Of a stretch of DNA of 59,844 nucleotides, positions 49,932 to 58,676 are shown piece after piece. The notes below the pieces were generated by a model, which saw only the letters and a program-made list of their open reading frames with translations, searched no databases and was not told where the DNA came from. Both the position numbers and the translations under genes were made by a program. How positions within the stretch are numbered: position 1 is the stretch's first letter; every line of letters begins with the position of its first letter. Source of the DNA: an uncultured Clostridia bacterium (GTDB lineage Bacteria > Bacillota > Clostridia > TANB77 > CAG-508); the NCBI GenBank assembly GCA_948530865.1, contig CAOTKV010000011.1, positions 1 to 59,844 of the forward strand. The letters are read 5' to 3'.

Positions 49932-50699
49932 TTAAAATATTTCTTTTATAAACTCAACTGTTTTATCAACAGCATCTTTTAATGCTTGCTTATCAGTATC
50001 AAATGTATGGCTTCCATTTTCAATAAGTTCTAATTTTGAATTTGTACATTTATTATGTACTTCTAAAGAAACTTTATATGATACTGTTTCATCTGCTAAA
50101 CCATGAACAAATAACTTTGGAATCTCAATTGTTTGAATTTTATTTTTAGGCTTATATATATTAATCTCTTCAAATAAAGGAATACCAAATCTAAACAGTC
50201 TTCCAGCTTTATTATATGATTTATAAAAACCATCTCTTAAAGCTATCTCCTTATTTCTTTCTGATAAAAAGTTATCATTTCTTAATGCTTCATAATTATC
50301 TAAAGCACCATACCATAAAATTAGTGCTTTTACTTCATCAAATTTTGAATAATCTACTAAAGAAACTATACTTGCTCCAAAACTAGCACCTAATACTATT
50401 ATCTCTTTATATCCTTTGCTTTTTAAAAATTTAATTACAGATTCTACATCCTCAATTTCTTTTGATATAGTCATTTCATAATCAATACCACCTGATTCTC
50501 CATGTCCTCTAAAATCAATTCTTACAGTACTATAACCTTGTTTTCCTATTTCCTTAGCAAGTGTAGTAAAACTGCCTCTTTCATATTTATCTCCTCTTAT
50601 TCCATGACAAAGTAATACTACTTTATCTGTTGAAACATCTGACATTAAAGCACATAACTTAATATTATCAGTACTATTAATATAAATTTTTTCTTCCAT
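49932..50699 (-). CDS. Alpha/beta hydrolase (DUF-type dipeptidyl/esterase)
   Basis: A 255-residue hydrolase. VVLLCHGIRGDKYERGSF near 28 (oxyanion H-G), VRIDFRGHGESGGIDYEM near 60, IIVLGASFGASIVSLVD near 102 (Ser in G-A-S-F-G), FVHGLADETVSYKVSLEVH near 192 (Asp) and IENGSHTFD near 230 (His) make a complete triad. No lid or signal peptide. Cytoplasmic esterase/peptidase-like enzyme, substrate unknown. Confidence 0.88.
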   Translation of the reverse strand: MEEKIYINSTDNIKLCALMSDVSTDKVVLLCHGIRGDKYERGSFTTLAKEIGKQGYSTVRIDFRGHGESGGIDYEMTISKEIEDVESVIKFLKSKGYKEIIVLGASFGASIVSLVDYSKFDEVKALILWYGALDNYEALRNDNFLSERNKEIALRDGFYKSYNKAGRLFRFGIPLFEEINIYKPKNKIQTIEIPKLFVHGLADETVSYKVSLEVHNKCTNSKLELIENGSHTFDTDKQALKDAVDKTVEFIKEIF

Positions 50700-50733
50700 T
50701 TACTATCTCCATTTTACGAATATTGGTATATCT

Positions 50734-51294
50734 TTACACCTCTTCTATCTTTCTATCTATCATAAATTTATTTCCTGTAATATGATAAATATTAGGTATA
50801 TTATTTCTTAATGTGACTTTGTTATCTGAATATTTATTTTCATCAATATCACAAGCAACTACTTTTCCAACTACTATGTGGTGATTTCCCGTTTCTATTT
50901 CATTTTCAAAAATACAATCAATATTTACAATACATTCTTCTATCCTTTTACATGTTAATTCTTTGGAATCATATGGTGTTAAATTTGCATATTTAAATTC
51001 ACTTATATTTCTATCTACTTTTTCTCCAGCCTTATAAAGTTTATCTAGCATATCTTCCTTCGGAATACCTATTATAAATTGCTTTGTTTCTTTTATATTT
51101 GCATAAGTATCTGTTTTAGGTGAAATGGCTATTGCTACCATATTATCTGGTTTAGTAGAACAATTCATAAACATTGCAAAAGGTGCTACATTTTCTACAT
51201 TATCTTTACTTATTGTAGATACTAATATGACTGGTGATGGTTGAGTTACATACACTATTTTCTCAATCTTATCTAATATTTCTAGTTTTTTCAT
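50734..51294 (-). CDS. Flavin reductase-like (split-barrel) protein
   Basis: A 186-residue FMN-binding split-barrel protein. VILVSTISKDNVENVAPFA near 24 and NMVAIAISPKTDTYANIKET near 51, then KQFIIGIPKED near 71, follow the flavin reductase domain pattern (S-P-x-P-x-x-x-x-T). GNHHIVVGKVVACDID near 135 is the conserved H-x-x-x-x-G-x-V. Such proteins bind FMN and reduce flavins or act as oxidoreductases. Member of the 47.5-51.9 kb operon. Confidence 0.85.
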   Translation of the reverse strand: MKKLEILDKIEKIVYVTQPSPVILVSTISKDNVENVAPFAMFMNCSTKPDNMVAIAISPKTDTYANIKETKQFIIGIPKEDMLDKLYKAGEKVDRNISEFKYANLTPYDSKELTCKRIEECIVNIDCIFENEIETGNHHIVVGKVVACDIDENKYSDNKVTLRNNIPNIYHITGNKFMIDRKIEEV

Positions 51295-51319
51295 AATTTG
51301 CTTTCTCCTTTAAAAACAT

Positions 51320-51913
51320 TTAAAAAAATATATTTTCTTCCAAATCATCTGGATGTTCTAATTCGATTTGTAAATTTTCCCAAGAAAATAATGGATAGAA
51401 ATATTGTATATTTAACTCTTCGCATTTTTCTTTACTAAACTCATTATTGCCATTGTAATAAAATCCTACATCTTCGTATTCTGCAATATTTTTAAAATCT
51501 CTACTACCATATTCCTTTGTTAAACAAACATATAATATTTTAGCATCTTTATATCTCTTTTTTATTTCATTTATACATATTTCCACACTGGTTCCTGTAC
51601 TGTGCATTGCTTCTACTATTAAAAATACTGGTTGTTTTTTATTTATTTCTATTGAATCAAATGGATTAAAAATCATCTCAATCTTATTATCACCATTTTT
51701 ATAAGCTATATGTTTAATTTGTATAGGCAAAAATTTTACAATATTTAATTTATTAGAAATATATACTGCTGGTACTGCACCACTTCTTAAAACAGGACAT
51801 ATATAATCTATTTTTATTCCTTTATCTTGAATATACATTCCTAACTGATTGCATATTTTGTCTATATATTGCACGAATTCATTATGTTCGATTCTTTTAT
51901 AATTTTTTTGCAT
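51320..51913 (-). CDS. Phosphoribosyltransferase-like protein with altered PRPP loop
   Basis: A 197-residue PRTase fold. YICPVLRSGAVPAVYISNKL near 41 resembles the HGPRT/UPRT first loop; VFLIVEAMHSTGTSVEICI near 94 is the PRPP loop with E-A in place of D-D and an otherwise good T-G-T-S. The C-terminal flap holds Tyr/Phe-rich IQYFYPLFSWENLQ. A true PRTase or an RNA-binding/regulatory PyrR-like relative is possible. It begins the run ending at 47498. The preceding 238 bases (51914-52151) hold a partial gene remnant and repeats. Confidence 0.7.
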   Translation of the reverse strand: MQKNYKRIEHNEFVQYIDKICNQLGMYIQDKGIKIDYICPVLRSGAVPAVYISNKLNIVKFLPIQIKHIAYKNGDNKIEMIFNPFDSIEINKKQPVFLIVEAMHSTGTSVEICINEIKKRYKDAKILYVCLTKEYGSRDFKNIAEYEDVGFYYNGNNEFSKEKCEELNIQYFYPLFSWENLQIELEHPDDLEENIFF

Positions 51914-52151
51914 TTTGCTCTCTCCTTATATATTTATGATTCTAAAAGTAATTTATCAAAATCAGATTGATATAATTTATCTTGTATTACTCTATACTTT
52001 TTCCTACTTTCTTTTGCTAGACTGTCTTGCAAATTAATTTAATTAAATCATCTTAATTCGTCAGACAGTGTGTGGCGAATTTATTATTTTAATTTTAGTG
52101 TTGACAAATCGTTGACAATTACATTATTTTTACTGTTTCAAAACACTGTAT
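51914..52151. other. Intergenic region with a short coding remnant and repeats
   Basis: On the minus strand at about 51944-52035 an open frame of about 31 codons without a start runs to a stop (LAKESRKKYRVIQDKLYQSD and LLLES), protein-like but unnamed. ACTGTCT at 52021-52027 and AGACAGT at 52063-52069 are inverted, and TTGTCAAC occurs twice at a 12-base step near 52100-52120. This looks like the scar of a deleted gene or element. Confidence 0.4.
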
Positions 52152-53513
52152 CTATTGATTTTTTAAGATTAATTCTGTAACAGTTTCCACATGATGTGTA
52201 AAAGGAAACATATCACAAATTGATACTTCTTTTAATTCATACACATCCTCCAAAATTTTTAAATCACGAGCAAGAGTTGCTGGATTACAACTTACATAAA
52301 CAATTCTTTTTGGTTTTATTTGCATAAGAGTTTCTAATGCTGTTTTATCGCAACCTTTTCTTGGAGGATCCACAAAAACTACATCTGGTTTTATATTTCT
52401 TTCCTTTATAAATTCAGGTAATGTTTTTTCAACATCACCAACAAAAAATTCTGCATTTTCTATATTATTTAATTTTGCATTTTCTTTTGCATCTTCAATT
52501 GCTTGTGGAATTGTCTCAATTCCATATAATCTTTTCACTTTTGGTGATGCAAAAATTCCTATTGTACCTATTCCACAATATAAATCAAACACAGTTTCAT
52601 TCCCTGTAAGCTCTGCATATTCAACAACTTTACTATACAACTTTTCTGTCTGAGTTCTGTTTACTTGATAAAAAGACATTGGAGAAATCTTAAATTTAAA
52701 ATCTCCTAAATAATCAAATATAAATCCTTCACCAAAAATAATTTTATTTTCTTTACCTAAAATTACATTTGTATTTTTACTATTTATATTTTTTACAATT
52801 GTTTTTACTTCTTCATATTTAGATGTAATATACTCTACTAATTCTTTTTCTTTTTCTATTTTTTCAGTATTTGTAACTAATGTGAGCATCACTTGATTTG
52901 TTTTTTTGCCAATTCTAATTACTATATGACGGATGCTTCCTTTTAATGTTTTTTCATCATATACTTTAATATTATTTTTCTCTATAAAATCAAAAATATC
53001 ATTTGCGATTTTTTGGCTTAAGCTATCTTGAATCAGACATTCTTTTGTAGAAATTATTGAATGTGTTCTTTCTGCATATACACCCATTGCTGGCTTTTTA
53101 TCAATTCCTATACCTACAGGATATTGTAATTTATTTCTATAATTATATGGCTCATCCATTTTTAAAATATCTGCAATTTTTATTTCTCTTCCTAGTGCCT
53201 TTTTTAATGTAGATTCAACAGAATTCTTTTTTATTTCTAAAGTATAATCATAATTAATATGTCTTAAATTACAACCACCACATCTTGTAAAAGTATTACA
53301 ATCAGATTCATTTCTATATTCTGATTTTTCTAAAATTTCAAGCACTTTTCCATATGCTAAAGAAGTAGTAACTTTTAAAATTTTTATTCTTACTTTTTCT
53401 CCTTTTAAGCACTTGGGAATAAATACTGCCATTCCATCAATTTTAGCAATTCCCTCACCTTGAAATCCATTATCAATTATCTCTACTACATATTCTTCAT
53501 TTTTTGCTATCAT
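52152..53513 (-). CDS. rlmD: 23S rRNA (uracil-C5)-methyltransferase, RumA/RlmD family
   Basis: A 453-residue TrmA-family enzyme. Residues 1-60 form a TRAM domain. CNTFTRCGGCNLRHI near 72 supplies Cys ligands (72, 78, 81) of the 4Fe-4S cluster, with ECLIQ near 157 the fourth. FDLYCGIGTIGIFAS near 290 is motif I, FVDPPRKGCDKTALE near 385 the D-P-P-R motif and VYVSCNPATLARDL near 412 the nucleophile. It methylates U1939-type sites (Firmicutes may combine two sites). Gene length normal. Stop is just past the small charged protein gene. Confidence 0.93.
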   Translation of the reverse strand: MIAKNEEYVVEIIDNGFQGEGIAKIDGMAVFIPKCLKGEKVRIKILKVTTSLAYGKVLEILEKSEYRNESDCNTFTRCGGCNLRHINYDYTLEIKKNSVESTLKKALGREIKIADILKMDEPYNYRNKLQYPVGIGIDKKPAMGVYAERTHSIISTKECLIQDSLSQKIANDIFDFIEKNNIKVYDEKTLKGSIRHIVIRIGKKTNQVMLTLVTNTEKIEKEKELVEYITSKYEEVKTIVKNINSKNTNVILGKENKIIFGEGFIFDYLGDFKFKISPMSFYQVNRTQTEKLYSKVVEYAELTGNETVFDLYCGIGTIGIFASPKVKRLYGIETIPQAIEDAKENAKLNNIENAEFFVGDVEKTLPEFIKERNIKPDVVFVDPPRKGCDKTALETLMQIKPKRIVYVSCNPATLARDLKILEDVYELKEVSICDMFPFTHHVETVTELILKNQ

Positions 53514-53516
53514 ATT

Positions 53517-53978
53517 TTATCTACTACCTCTTGATCTTCCTCCAGAATTTCTTGTTCTTTCTTCTCTTGATTTATTTTTTTCTTTTTCTTTCTCTTTTTC
53601 TCCACCTTCTCTTAATCTGTCATCTCTATTTTGAATTTGTTCCTGATCTTCTATTTCTCTATCATGTTCCTTAAAGTTCCTTAATATATTTGATATTCTT
53701 CTTAAAGTATCAGCATCACATCTAATTCTGTCTTCAAATGTTTGTTTATCTAGTTTCTTCTTTTTCTTCTTTTTTAATTTTTCAAAATATTCTACATCAA
53801 CAATTTCATCAGCTTCAAGTTCTTTTATAACCTCTTCAAATTCTTTTTGAGTTTCAATATCTTTAATTTTCTTTTTTATTTCCTTTAATTTTTTTAATTC
53901 TTCTTTACTTTTTTTCTTACTTTTAAGTTTATTAATTAATGAGTTTGATTTTAATAATTTCTTCTTATCTTTTTTCAT
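53517..53978 (-). CDS. Unknown highly charged coiled-coil protein
   Basis: A 153-residue protein, about half Lys/Glu/Asp/Arg. A first half of KKK-rich coils (KKSKEELKKLKEIKKKIKDI) and a C-terminal Arg/Ser/Gly tail (REERTRNSGGRSRG) resembling RGG-type RNA binding tails. No other domain. It lies between rlmD and rnr with gaps of only 3 bases each, so it is co-transcribed and could bind RNA together with RNase R. Composition bias makes homology searching difficult. Confidence 0.6.
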   Translation of the reverse strand: MKKDKKKLLKSNSLINKLKSKKKSKEELKKLKEIKKKIKDIETQKEFEEVIKELEADEIVDVEYFEKLKKKKKKKLDKQTFEDRIRCDADTLRRISNILRNFKEHDREIEDQEQIQNRDDRLREGGEKEKEKEKNKSREERTRNSGGRSRGSR

Positions 53979-53981
53979 ATT

Positions 53982-55982
53982 TTATTCCTCTTCATTATCT
54001 TCATCTTTAAAATACATATCATACTCAACAATGTTTTTATCTGCAACAAGTTCAAATGCAATTTTTCTAAGTAATTTATTAGCTTCTATTACTCTAATTT
54101 TAACTTGGTCTCCTATCTTAAATCTTCTGTTCGTTCTTTCGCCAGTTAATGTTTTTCTATTTTCATCATAAATAAAATATTCATTTCCCATATTTTCAAA
54201 CCTGATTAAACCTTCAACTGTACTTTCTAGTTCTACAAACATACCAAAACCAGTTATTGAAGATACAATACCAAAATATTCTTCTCCAACTTTATCTTCC
54301 ATAAATTCAGCTTTCTTAATATCCTCAGCATCTCTTTCTGCTTTTGTTGCATTCTTTTCTGCCTCAGTTGAACTTTCAGCATATTTTTCAGATTTTGATT
54401 CTAGTTCAGCCATTCTATCTTCTGATAACATATAATTATTTTCTATATATTCAGAAATTACTCTATGAATAAATAAATCTGGATATCTTCTTATTGGTGA
54501 GGTAAAATGACAATAATATTTACTTGCAATTCCAAAATGTCCCTTATTCTCACTTTCATATCTTGCAAGTTTTAATGTTCTTAAAATTAATGTAGATATA
54601 ACTTTTTCGTATTCTGTTCCTTTTAATTTGTCTAATACTTCAGCAAAAGCTTTTGGTTTTATATTATCTTTTGTTACTTTTATTTTCTCACCTATATTAA
54701 ATAAAAATTTATTTGTTTCTTGTATTTTATCATAATCAGGCTCTTCATGAACCCTATAAATAAATGGTGCTTCTAACCAATAAAATTTCTCTGCTACTGA
54801 TTCATTTGCTGTTAACATGAACTGCTCAATAATTTCATTTGCAAAAGTAGTTTCGTATTTTTTAACATCAATTGCTCGTCCATTTTCATCTAGTACTATT
54901 TTGCTTTCTGGAATATCCAAATTCAAATATCCTTGAGTAAGTCTTCTATTTTTTAATATTAAAGCAAGTTCTTCCATTAATTTAAAATAACTTATATATT
55001 TTTCATATCTTTTTGAAACTTCTTCATCTAAGTCATTTATTATTTTATTTACATTTGTATATGTCATTCTTTCTGTTACTCTTATTACTGATTTATAAAC
55101 ATCTGCTGATATAACATTTCCTTTTCTATTAATTTCCATGCTACAAGATAATGCAAATCTATCTTTTCCAGCATTTAAACTACAAATTCCATTTGAAAGT
55201 TCAAAAGGCAGCATTGGTATTACTCTATCAAACATATACACACTTGTTCCTCTTTTTATTGCTTCTTTATCTAATTTGCTTCCTTCTTTTACATAGTAAC
55301 TAACATCTGCAATATGAACATCTAAAACATAATTTCCATCTTCATTTTTAGAAACACATATTGCATCATCTAAATCTTTTGCATCTTCACCATCTATTGT
55401 AAAAATTATGTTATCACGTAAATCTTTTCTATTTTTTATATCTTTTTTATTTATTTCTTGAGGTATGCTTTCAGCCTCTTCCTTTACAAAAGATGGAAAT
55501 TCATTTGGTAAATCAAATTCTTTTATTACAGACAGCATATCTACACCAGCTTGATTTATATTCCCAAGTACTTCGATAATTTCTCCTTCTGCATTTTTTC
55601 CTTTTTCAGGATATTTTATAATTTTTGCAATTACTTTATCATTACTTTTGGCTTCTTTGCATTTACTTTTGGATATAAAAATATCTGTACCAAACTTTTT
55701 ATCATCTGGAACTACAAAACCAAAATTTTTAGATTTTTGGAAAATTCCAACAATATTTTCTCTTTCTCTTTTTACAATCTTTACAATTTTAGCTTCTGCT
55801 CTTTTAGTTCCTTCTTTTTTCTTATATATATTAACTTGAACTGTATCTCCATCCAAAGCTTTATTTACACTATTTGGTGGTATAAATAGATCTTCTTCAA
55901 GACCTTCAACTTCTACAAAACCAAATCCTTTTTCATTAGCTCTAAAAATACCTTCAATTTTTTGTTTTTTCTTTTTACTCAT
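53982..55982 (-). CDS. rnr: Ribonuclease R
   Basis: A 666-residue 3'-5' exoribonuclease. N-terminal cold-shock-like OB domains (EGIFRANEKGFGFVEVEG, GIFQKSKNFGFVVPDD), the RNB catalytic signature TIDGEDAKDLDDAICV near 215 (Asp ligands), HFTSPIRRYPDLFIHR near 515 and a C-terminal S1 domain (GEEYFGIVSSITGFGMFVEL). I use the ATG at 55980-55982 with GGAGAG eight bases before it; the longer reading frame is a chance extension through the terminator region. Degrades structured RNA, typical of the secG-rnr order in Clostridia. Confidence 0.95.
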   Translation of the reverse strand: MSKKKKQKIEGIFRANEKGFGFVEVEGLEEDLFIPPNSVNKALDGDTVQVNIYKKKEGTKRAEAKIVKIVKRERENIVGIFQKSKNFGFVVPDDKKFGTDIFISKSKCKEAKSNDKVIAKIIKYPEKGKNAEGEIIEVLGNINQAGVDMLSVIKEFDLPNEFPSFVKEEAESIPQEINKKDIKNRKDLRDNIIFTIDGEDAKDLDDAICVSKNEDGNYVLDVHIADVSYYVKEGSKLDKEAIKRGTSVYMFDRVIPMLPFELSNGICSLNAGKDRFALSCSMEINRKGNVISADVYKSVIRVTERMTYTNVNKIINDLDEEVSKRYEKYISYFKLMEELALILKNRRLTQGYLNLDIPESKIVLDENGRAIDVKKYETTFANEIIEQFMLTANESVAEKFYWLEAPFIYRVHEEPDYDKIQETNKFLFNIGEKIKVTKDNIKPKAFAEVLDKLKGTEYEKVISTLILRTLKLARYESENKGHFGIASKYYCHFTSPIRRYPDLFIHRVISEYIENNYMLSEDRMAELESKSEKYAESSTEAEKNATKAERDAEDIKKAEFMEDKVGEEYFGIVSSITGFGMFVELESTVEGLIRFENMGNEYFIYDENRKTLTGERTNRRFKIGDQVKIRVIEANKLLRKIAFELVADKNIVEYDMYFKDEDNEEE

Positions 55983-56002
55983 ATACATTCTCTCCATACA
56001 AC

Positions 56003-56034
56003 AAAAAAAGCAGCACAAAAAATGCACTGCCCCT
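56003..56034 (-). terminator. Terminator between secG and rnr
   Basis: Minus strand stem GCAGTGCA/TGTGCTGC (with G-U pairs), six-base T loop and seven T residues. It would let part of the secG transcript end before rnr. Confidence 0.8.
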
Positions 56035-56050
56035 AATTTTTTATTTTTAT

Positions 56051-56299
56051 TTAAACAACAAATATTATACCTAATGCTATTGATAATACAGCAAATACAA
56101 CCATTAATACTAATGTAGCTGTTTTAATTTTTCCTTCTGTTGTTTTTCCTTTATTTTTCTCATAAAAATTATTTGCAGAGGCACCAACTATTGTTCCTGA
56201 AGCTCCACTTTCTTCTTTATTTTGTTTCATAACTAATACGATTACTGCTAAGCAAACTACTGCATATATTCCCATTAATATATATTTTACTATTTCCAT
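56051..56299 (-). CDS. secG: Protein translocase subunit SecG
   Basis: An 82-residue protein with two membrane segments (YILMGIYAVVCLAVIVLVM near 6-24; IKTATLVLMVVFAVLSIALGIIF near 57-80), Gly/Ala-rich SGASGTIVGASANNF between them and a Lys-rich link, matching SecG. It increases SecYEG translocation efficiency. GGAGG ribosome site. Placed before rnr as in many Firmicutes. Confidence 0.93.
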   Translation of the reverse strand: MEIVKYILMGIYAVVCLAVIVLVMKQNKEESGASGTIVGASANNFYEKNKGKTTEGKIKTATLVLMVVFAVLSIALGIIFVV

Positions 56300-56339
56300 T
56301 TTGTATAACCTCCAATTTTCTTCCGTTATTAACTACTTA

Positions 56340-56368
56340 AGTTTAACATATGAGAATTTAAAAATCAA
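56340..56368 (-). promoter_or_regulatory. Promoter of secG
   Basis: Minus strand TTGATT at 56363-56368, 17 bases, TAAACT at 56340-56345. Confidence 0.65.
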
Positions 56369-56386
56369 CAGTTTTATGAAATTATT

Positions 56387-57271
56387 TTATTTATTATACC
56401 AATTTACTATTTCATTAGGGATTCTTAAGTTACCTTTTCCAACAGCCAAACTAATTGTTGGTTTATTGTTTCCATGATAATCACTTCCACCACTCTTTAA
56501 AAATCCTTTATTATCACATAATTTATTTAAGTGTTTTATATTTTCTTCTGTAAAGTCACTATGATAACATTCTATACCATCAATATCATATTTTTCTAAA
56601 AGCTCATTTAATTCTTCTTCTATATTTTTCATCCATTTATAAATATATATATGTGGCAAGAAAACAAGTCCTCCTGCACTTTTTATAGCATTTACTGCTG
56701 TTTCTACACTTGGATAGTCTTCTGATTTATCAATATACCACTCTGTTTCTTTATTACAATAATATTTTTTTGAAAATGTCTGAACTCCATTATTCCAAAA
56801 ATCTTCTGGAAGTTTAGATTGATTTTCTGGATGTCTTTTTATTTCGTCATATACTGTTTTTCCTCCCCAATCATTTTCTGGATTCCATACAATATCTTCT
56901 CTTTTGGACATAGTTAAATTTAATTTTTCACAGATATCATATAATTTATTAAAATACTTTGTTTCAATAACCTTTCTATCTTTTTTTGCATAAAATTCTT
57001 TAACCCATAAATTCATTTTTTCATAATCATAATCATATCCTAGAACTTCTATGGTACTTCCTTTATAAAAACATTTTATTTCTATTCCTTTTATAATTTT
57101 CCCTGAATAATAATTTTTTATGTCTATATTTTTCAATTCTTCATATGCTAAACATTTATCATGATCTGTAATAGATATATAATCTAGTTTTAAACTCTCT
57201 GCTTGCTTTAAAATTTCTTTAACAGAACATGTACCATCTGAATATGTCGTATGTATATGTAAATCAACCAT
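56387..57271 (-). CDS. PHP-domain phosphoesterase
   Basis: A 294-residue PHP protein. VDLHIHTTYSDGTCSVKEIL at the N-terminus (H-x-H...Y-S-D-G-x-x), LDYISITDHDKC near 30 (T-D-H-D), GIECYHSDFT near 226 and SGGSDYHGNN near 257 (Asp/His). Metal-dependent phosphoesterase as in RNase AM/histidinol-phosphatase-like and related PHP proteins. A long middle insert (WGGKTVYDEIKRHPENQSK) is unusual. Encoded between the zeta toxin and secG promoter; transcribed in the same direction. Confidence 0.9.
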   Translation of the reverse strand: MVDLHIHTTYSDGTCSVKEILKQAESLKLDYISITDHDKCLAYEELKNIDIKNYYSGKIIKGIEIKCFYKGSTIEVLGYDYDYEKMNLWVKEFYAKKDRKVIETKYFNKLYDICEKLNLTMSKREDIVWNPENDWGGKTVYDEIKRHPENQSKLPEDFWNNGVQTFSKKYYCNKETEWYIDKSEDYPSVETAVNAIKSAGGLVFLPHIYIYKWMKNIEEELNELLEKYDIDGIECYHSDFTEENIKHLNKLCDNKGFLKSGGSDYHGNNKPTISLAVGKGNLRIPNEIVNWYNK

Positions 57272-57272
57272 T

Positions 57273-58247
57273 TTATCTTTCTTCTCCTTCTTTTTCTTTG
57301 ATTATAGATTTCATTATAATACTTTCTAATTGACTTAGTTCATGTGATTCATCTTGAGTCATTCCAAATCCTTCCATTTTTTCTCTTATTATTTTTAATC
57401 TTTCTTGATATCCTGATACTCCTTGTTTAAAATCTCTTTGTCTAATTATATCCATTGCTTCTGTTACATTTCTAAACTTTTTATTAGTATCTTTACTATC
57501 ATATTCAACATTTACAAAATCATTTTCAGTTTTTCCTCTTGAGTGTACTATTGTTCTCATACCATTATTTTCTAAATTAATAGCAATTTTGTCAAGCGCA
57601 TCATATCTCTTATCATGTGCTTCTATACTTACTAATCTTGCAATATCTGCTGATTCCTTCATTTTTATATATCTTTCAAAATCTGATAGTAATGATTCTT
57701 CTCTTGGTACAGCCATTAAAGCAAGCCAAATATCATGCACATTACTTTCTTGCATTTTATCAACAACAATTGTATCTCCAAGTGTATTTTCTATTATTAT
57801 ACTCTGTCCTTGAGCTATTGATTCTTCCATTAAATTTTTTCTCATCATTTTTACAACAGGATCTGTAACTCTTGAAGCACTTTCAGGAAAATCAATTGCA
57901 AGTTTATGACTTCCAGGAACACAAAATCTATAAAAATCTGCATTATTAATTACTGCATCTATATTAAATTCTTTTTTTAATCTTTCTTTATATGTTGCAA
58001 TTAAAGCTGATTTTCCAGCACCTGGTTGTCCTCCTAAAATTACTGCAATAGGTCTTTGCATATTTTGCTTTCTTGTATTATTTGATTCTGTTTCAAGTTT
58101 AGCAAGCACAGCACAAAAAGCCATATAATACTGTCTTATATAATTTTCCCATTCTTCAATTGTTGTAAATTGTGAAGACATATTATATAATCTTTCATCT
58201 ATTGTTTGCCTTTTTCTAATCGGATTTATTTGTGCACAACTATCCAT
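57273..58247 (-). CDS. Zeta-type toxin (UDP-GlcNAc kinase family)
   Basis: A 324-residue P-loop toxin. PIAVILGGQPGAGKSALIATY near 66 is the zeta Walker A; INNADFYRFCVPGSHKL near 97 (the Asp/Arg substrate region), VMPREE-like AVPREESLLSDFERY near 182 and IHSRGKTENDF near 234 follow the zeta domain order. Zeta toxins phosphorylate UDP-N-acetylglucosamine and block wall synthesis. Its start overlaps the small upstream gene by eight bases, the arrangement of a toxin-antitoxin pair. Length is longer than PezT (253) by a C-terminal helical part. Confidence 0.85.
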   Translation of the reverse strand: MDSCAQINPIRKRQTIDERLYNMSSQFTTIEEWENYIRQYYMAFCAVLAKLETESNNTRKQNMQRPIAVILGGQPGAGKSALIATYKERLKKEFNIDAVINNADFYRFCVPGSHKLAIDFPESASRVTDPVVKMMRKNLMEESIAQGQSIIIENTLGDTIVVDKMQESNVHDIWLALMAVPREESLLSDFERYIKMKESADIARLVSIEAHDKRYDALDKIAINLENNGMRTIVHSRGKTENDFVNVEYDSKDTNKKFRNVTEAMDIIRQRDFKQGVSGYQERLKIIREKMEGFGMTQDESHELSQLESIIMKSIIKEKEGEER

Positions 58248-58437
58248 TTTTTATGTCCTCCTTGATTTCTTTTCCATAAACATTTATTACTTTCTCTATT
58301 GTCTCTTTATCTCCTAAAGAAACTAATTCTTTTTCTTTTAATATGCGTTTTACTTTTTCTTTATTAAACATATCTTTAGAAAATTTAATTGCTAATATTT
58401 CAGTTGCTACTGAAATGTCTGTTGCTAAATTACTCAT
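58240..58437 (-). CDS. Small helical antitoxin-like protein of the zeta pair
   Basis: A 65-residue helical protein (SVATEILAIKFSKDMFNKEK, then KELVSLGDKETIEKVINVY). Epsilon antitoxins are about 90 residues of three helices; this has a comparable size and is encoded directly upstream of the zeta toxin with eight overlapping bases. No DNA-binding motif. Its role as antitoxin is inferred from position. Promoter at 58468-58496. Confidence 0.6.
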   Translation of the reverse strand: MSNLATDISVATEILAIKFSKDMFNKEKVKRILKEKELVSLGDKETIEKVINVYGKEIKEDIKNG

Positions 58438-58467
58438 ATTTTCTCTCCTCTTAATTAATTTTTACTT

Positions 58468-58496
58468 ATACTAACAAAGAAAATTTTTATAAACAA
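58468..58496 (-). promoter_or_regulatory. Promoter of the zeta toxin pair
   Basis: Minus strand TTGTTT at 58491-58496, 17 bases, TAGTAT at 58468-58473, with GAGGAG before the first gene. Confidence 0.55.
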
Positions 58497-58676
58497 TATC
58501 TTTCATTATAAATTCACGAAAGTATGATTTTTTTCATTTCTACGTCACATATAATTCAAACAAAAACTACAAAACACATAGTTTTCATAGAAAAATCACA
58601 TTCTGTTCTTTTAAAAACTTCACCAATTTACATAATTTTCATAGTATATATTATAAAACTAAAAGGAGGAATTTTT

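Noticed and set aside
58524..58676. Longer CotJA start upstream
   Set aside because: Upstream in-frame ATG has no ribosome site, whereas AAAGGAGG stands directly before the ATG at 58677.
58600..58676. Sigma-E promoter of cotJ
   Set aside because: CATAGTAT-like -10 candidates are present but no convincing -35 at the right spacing.
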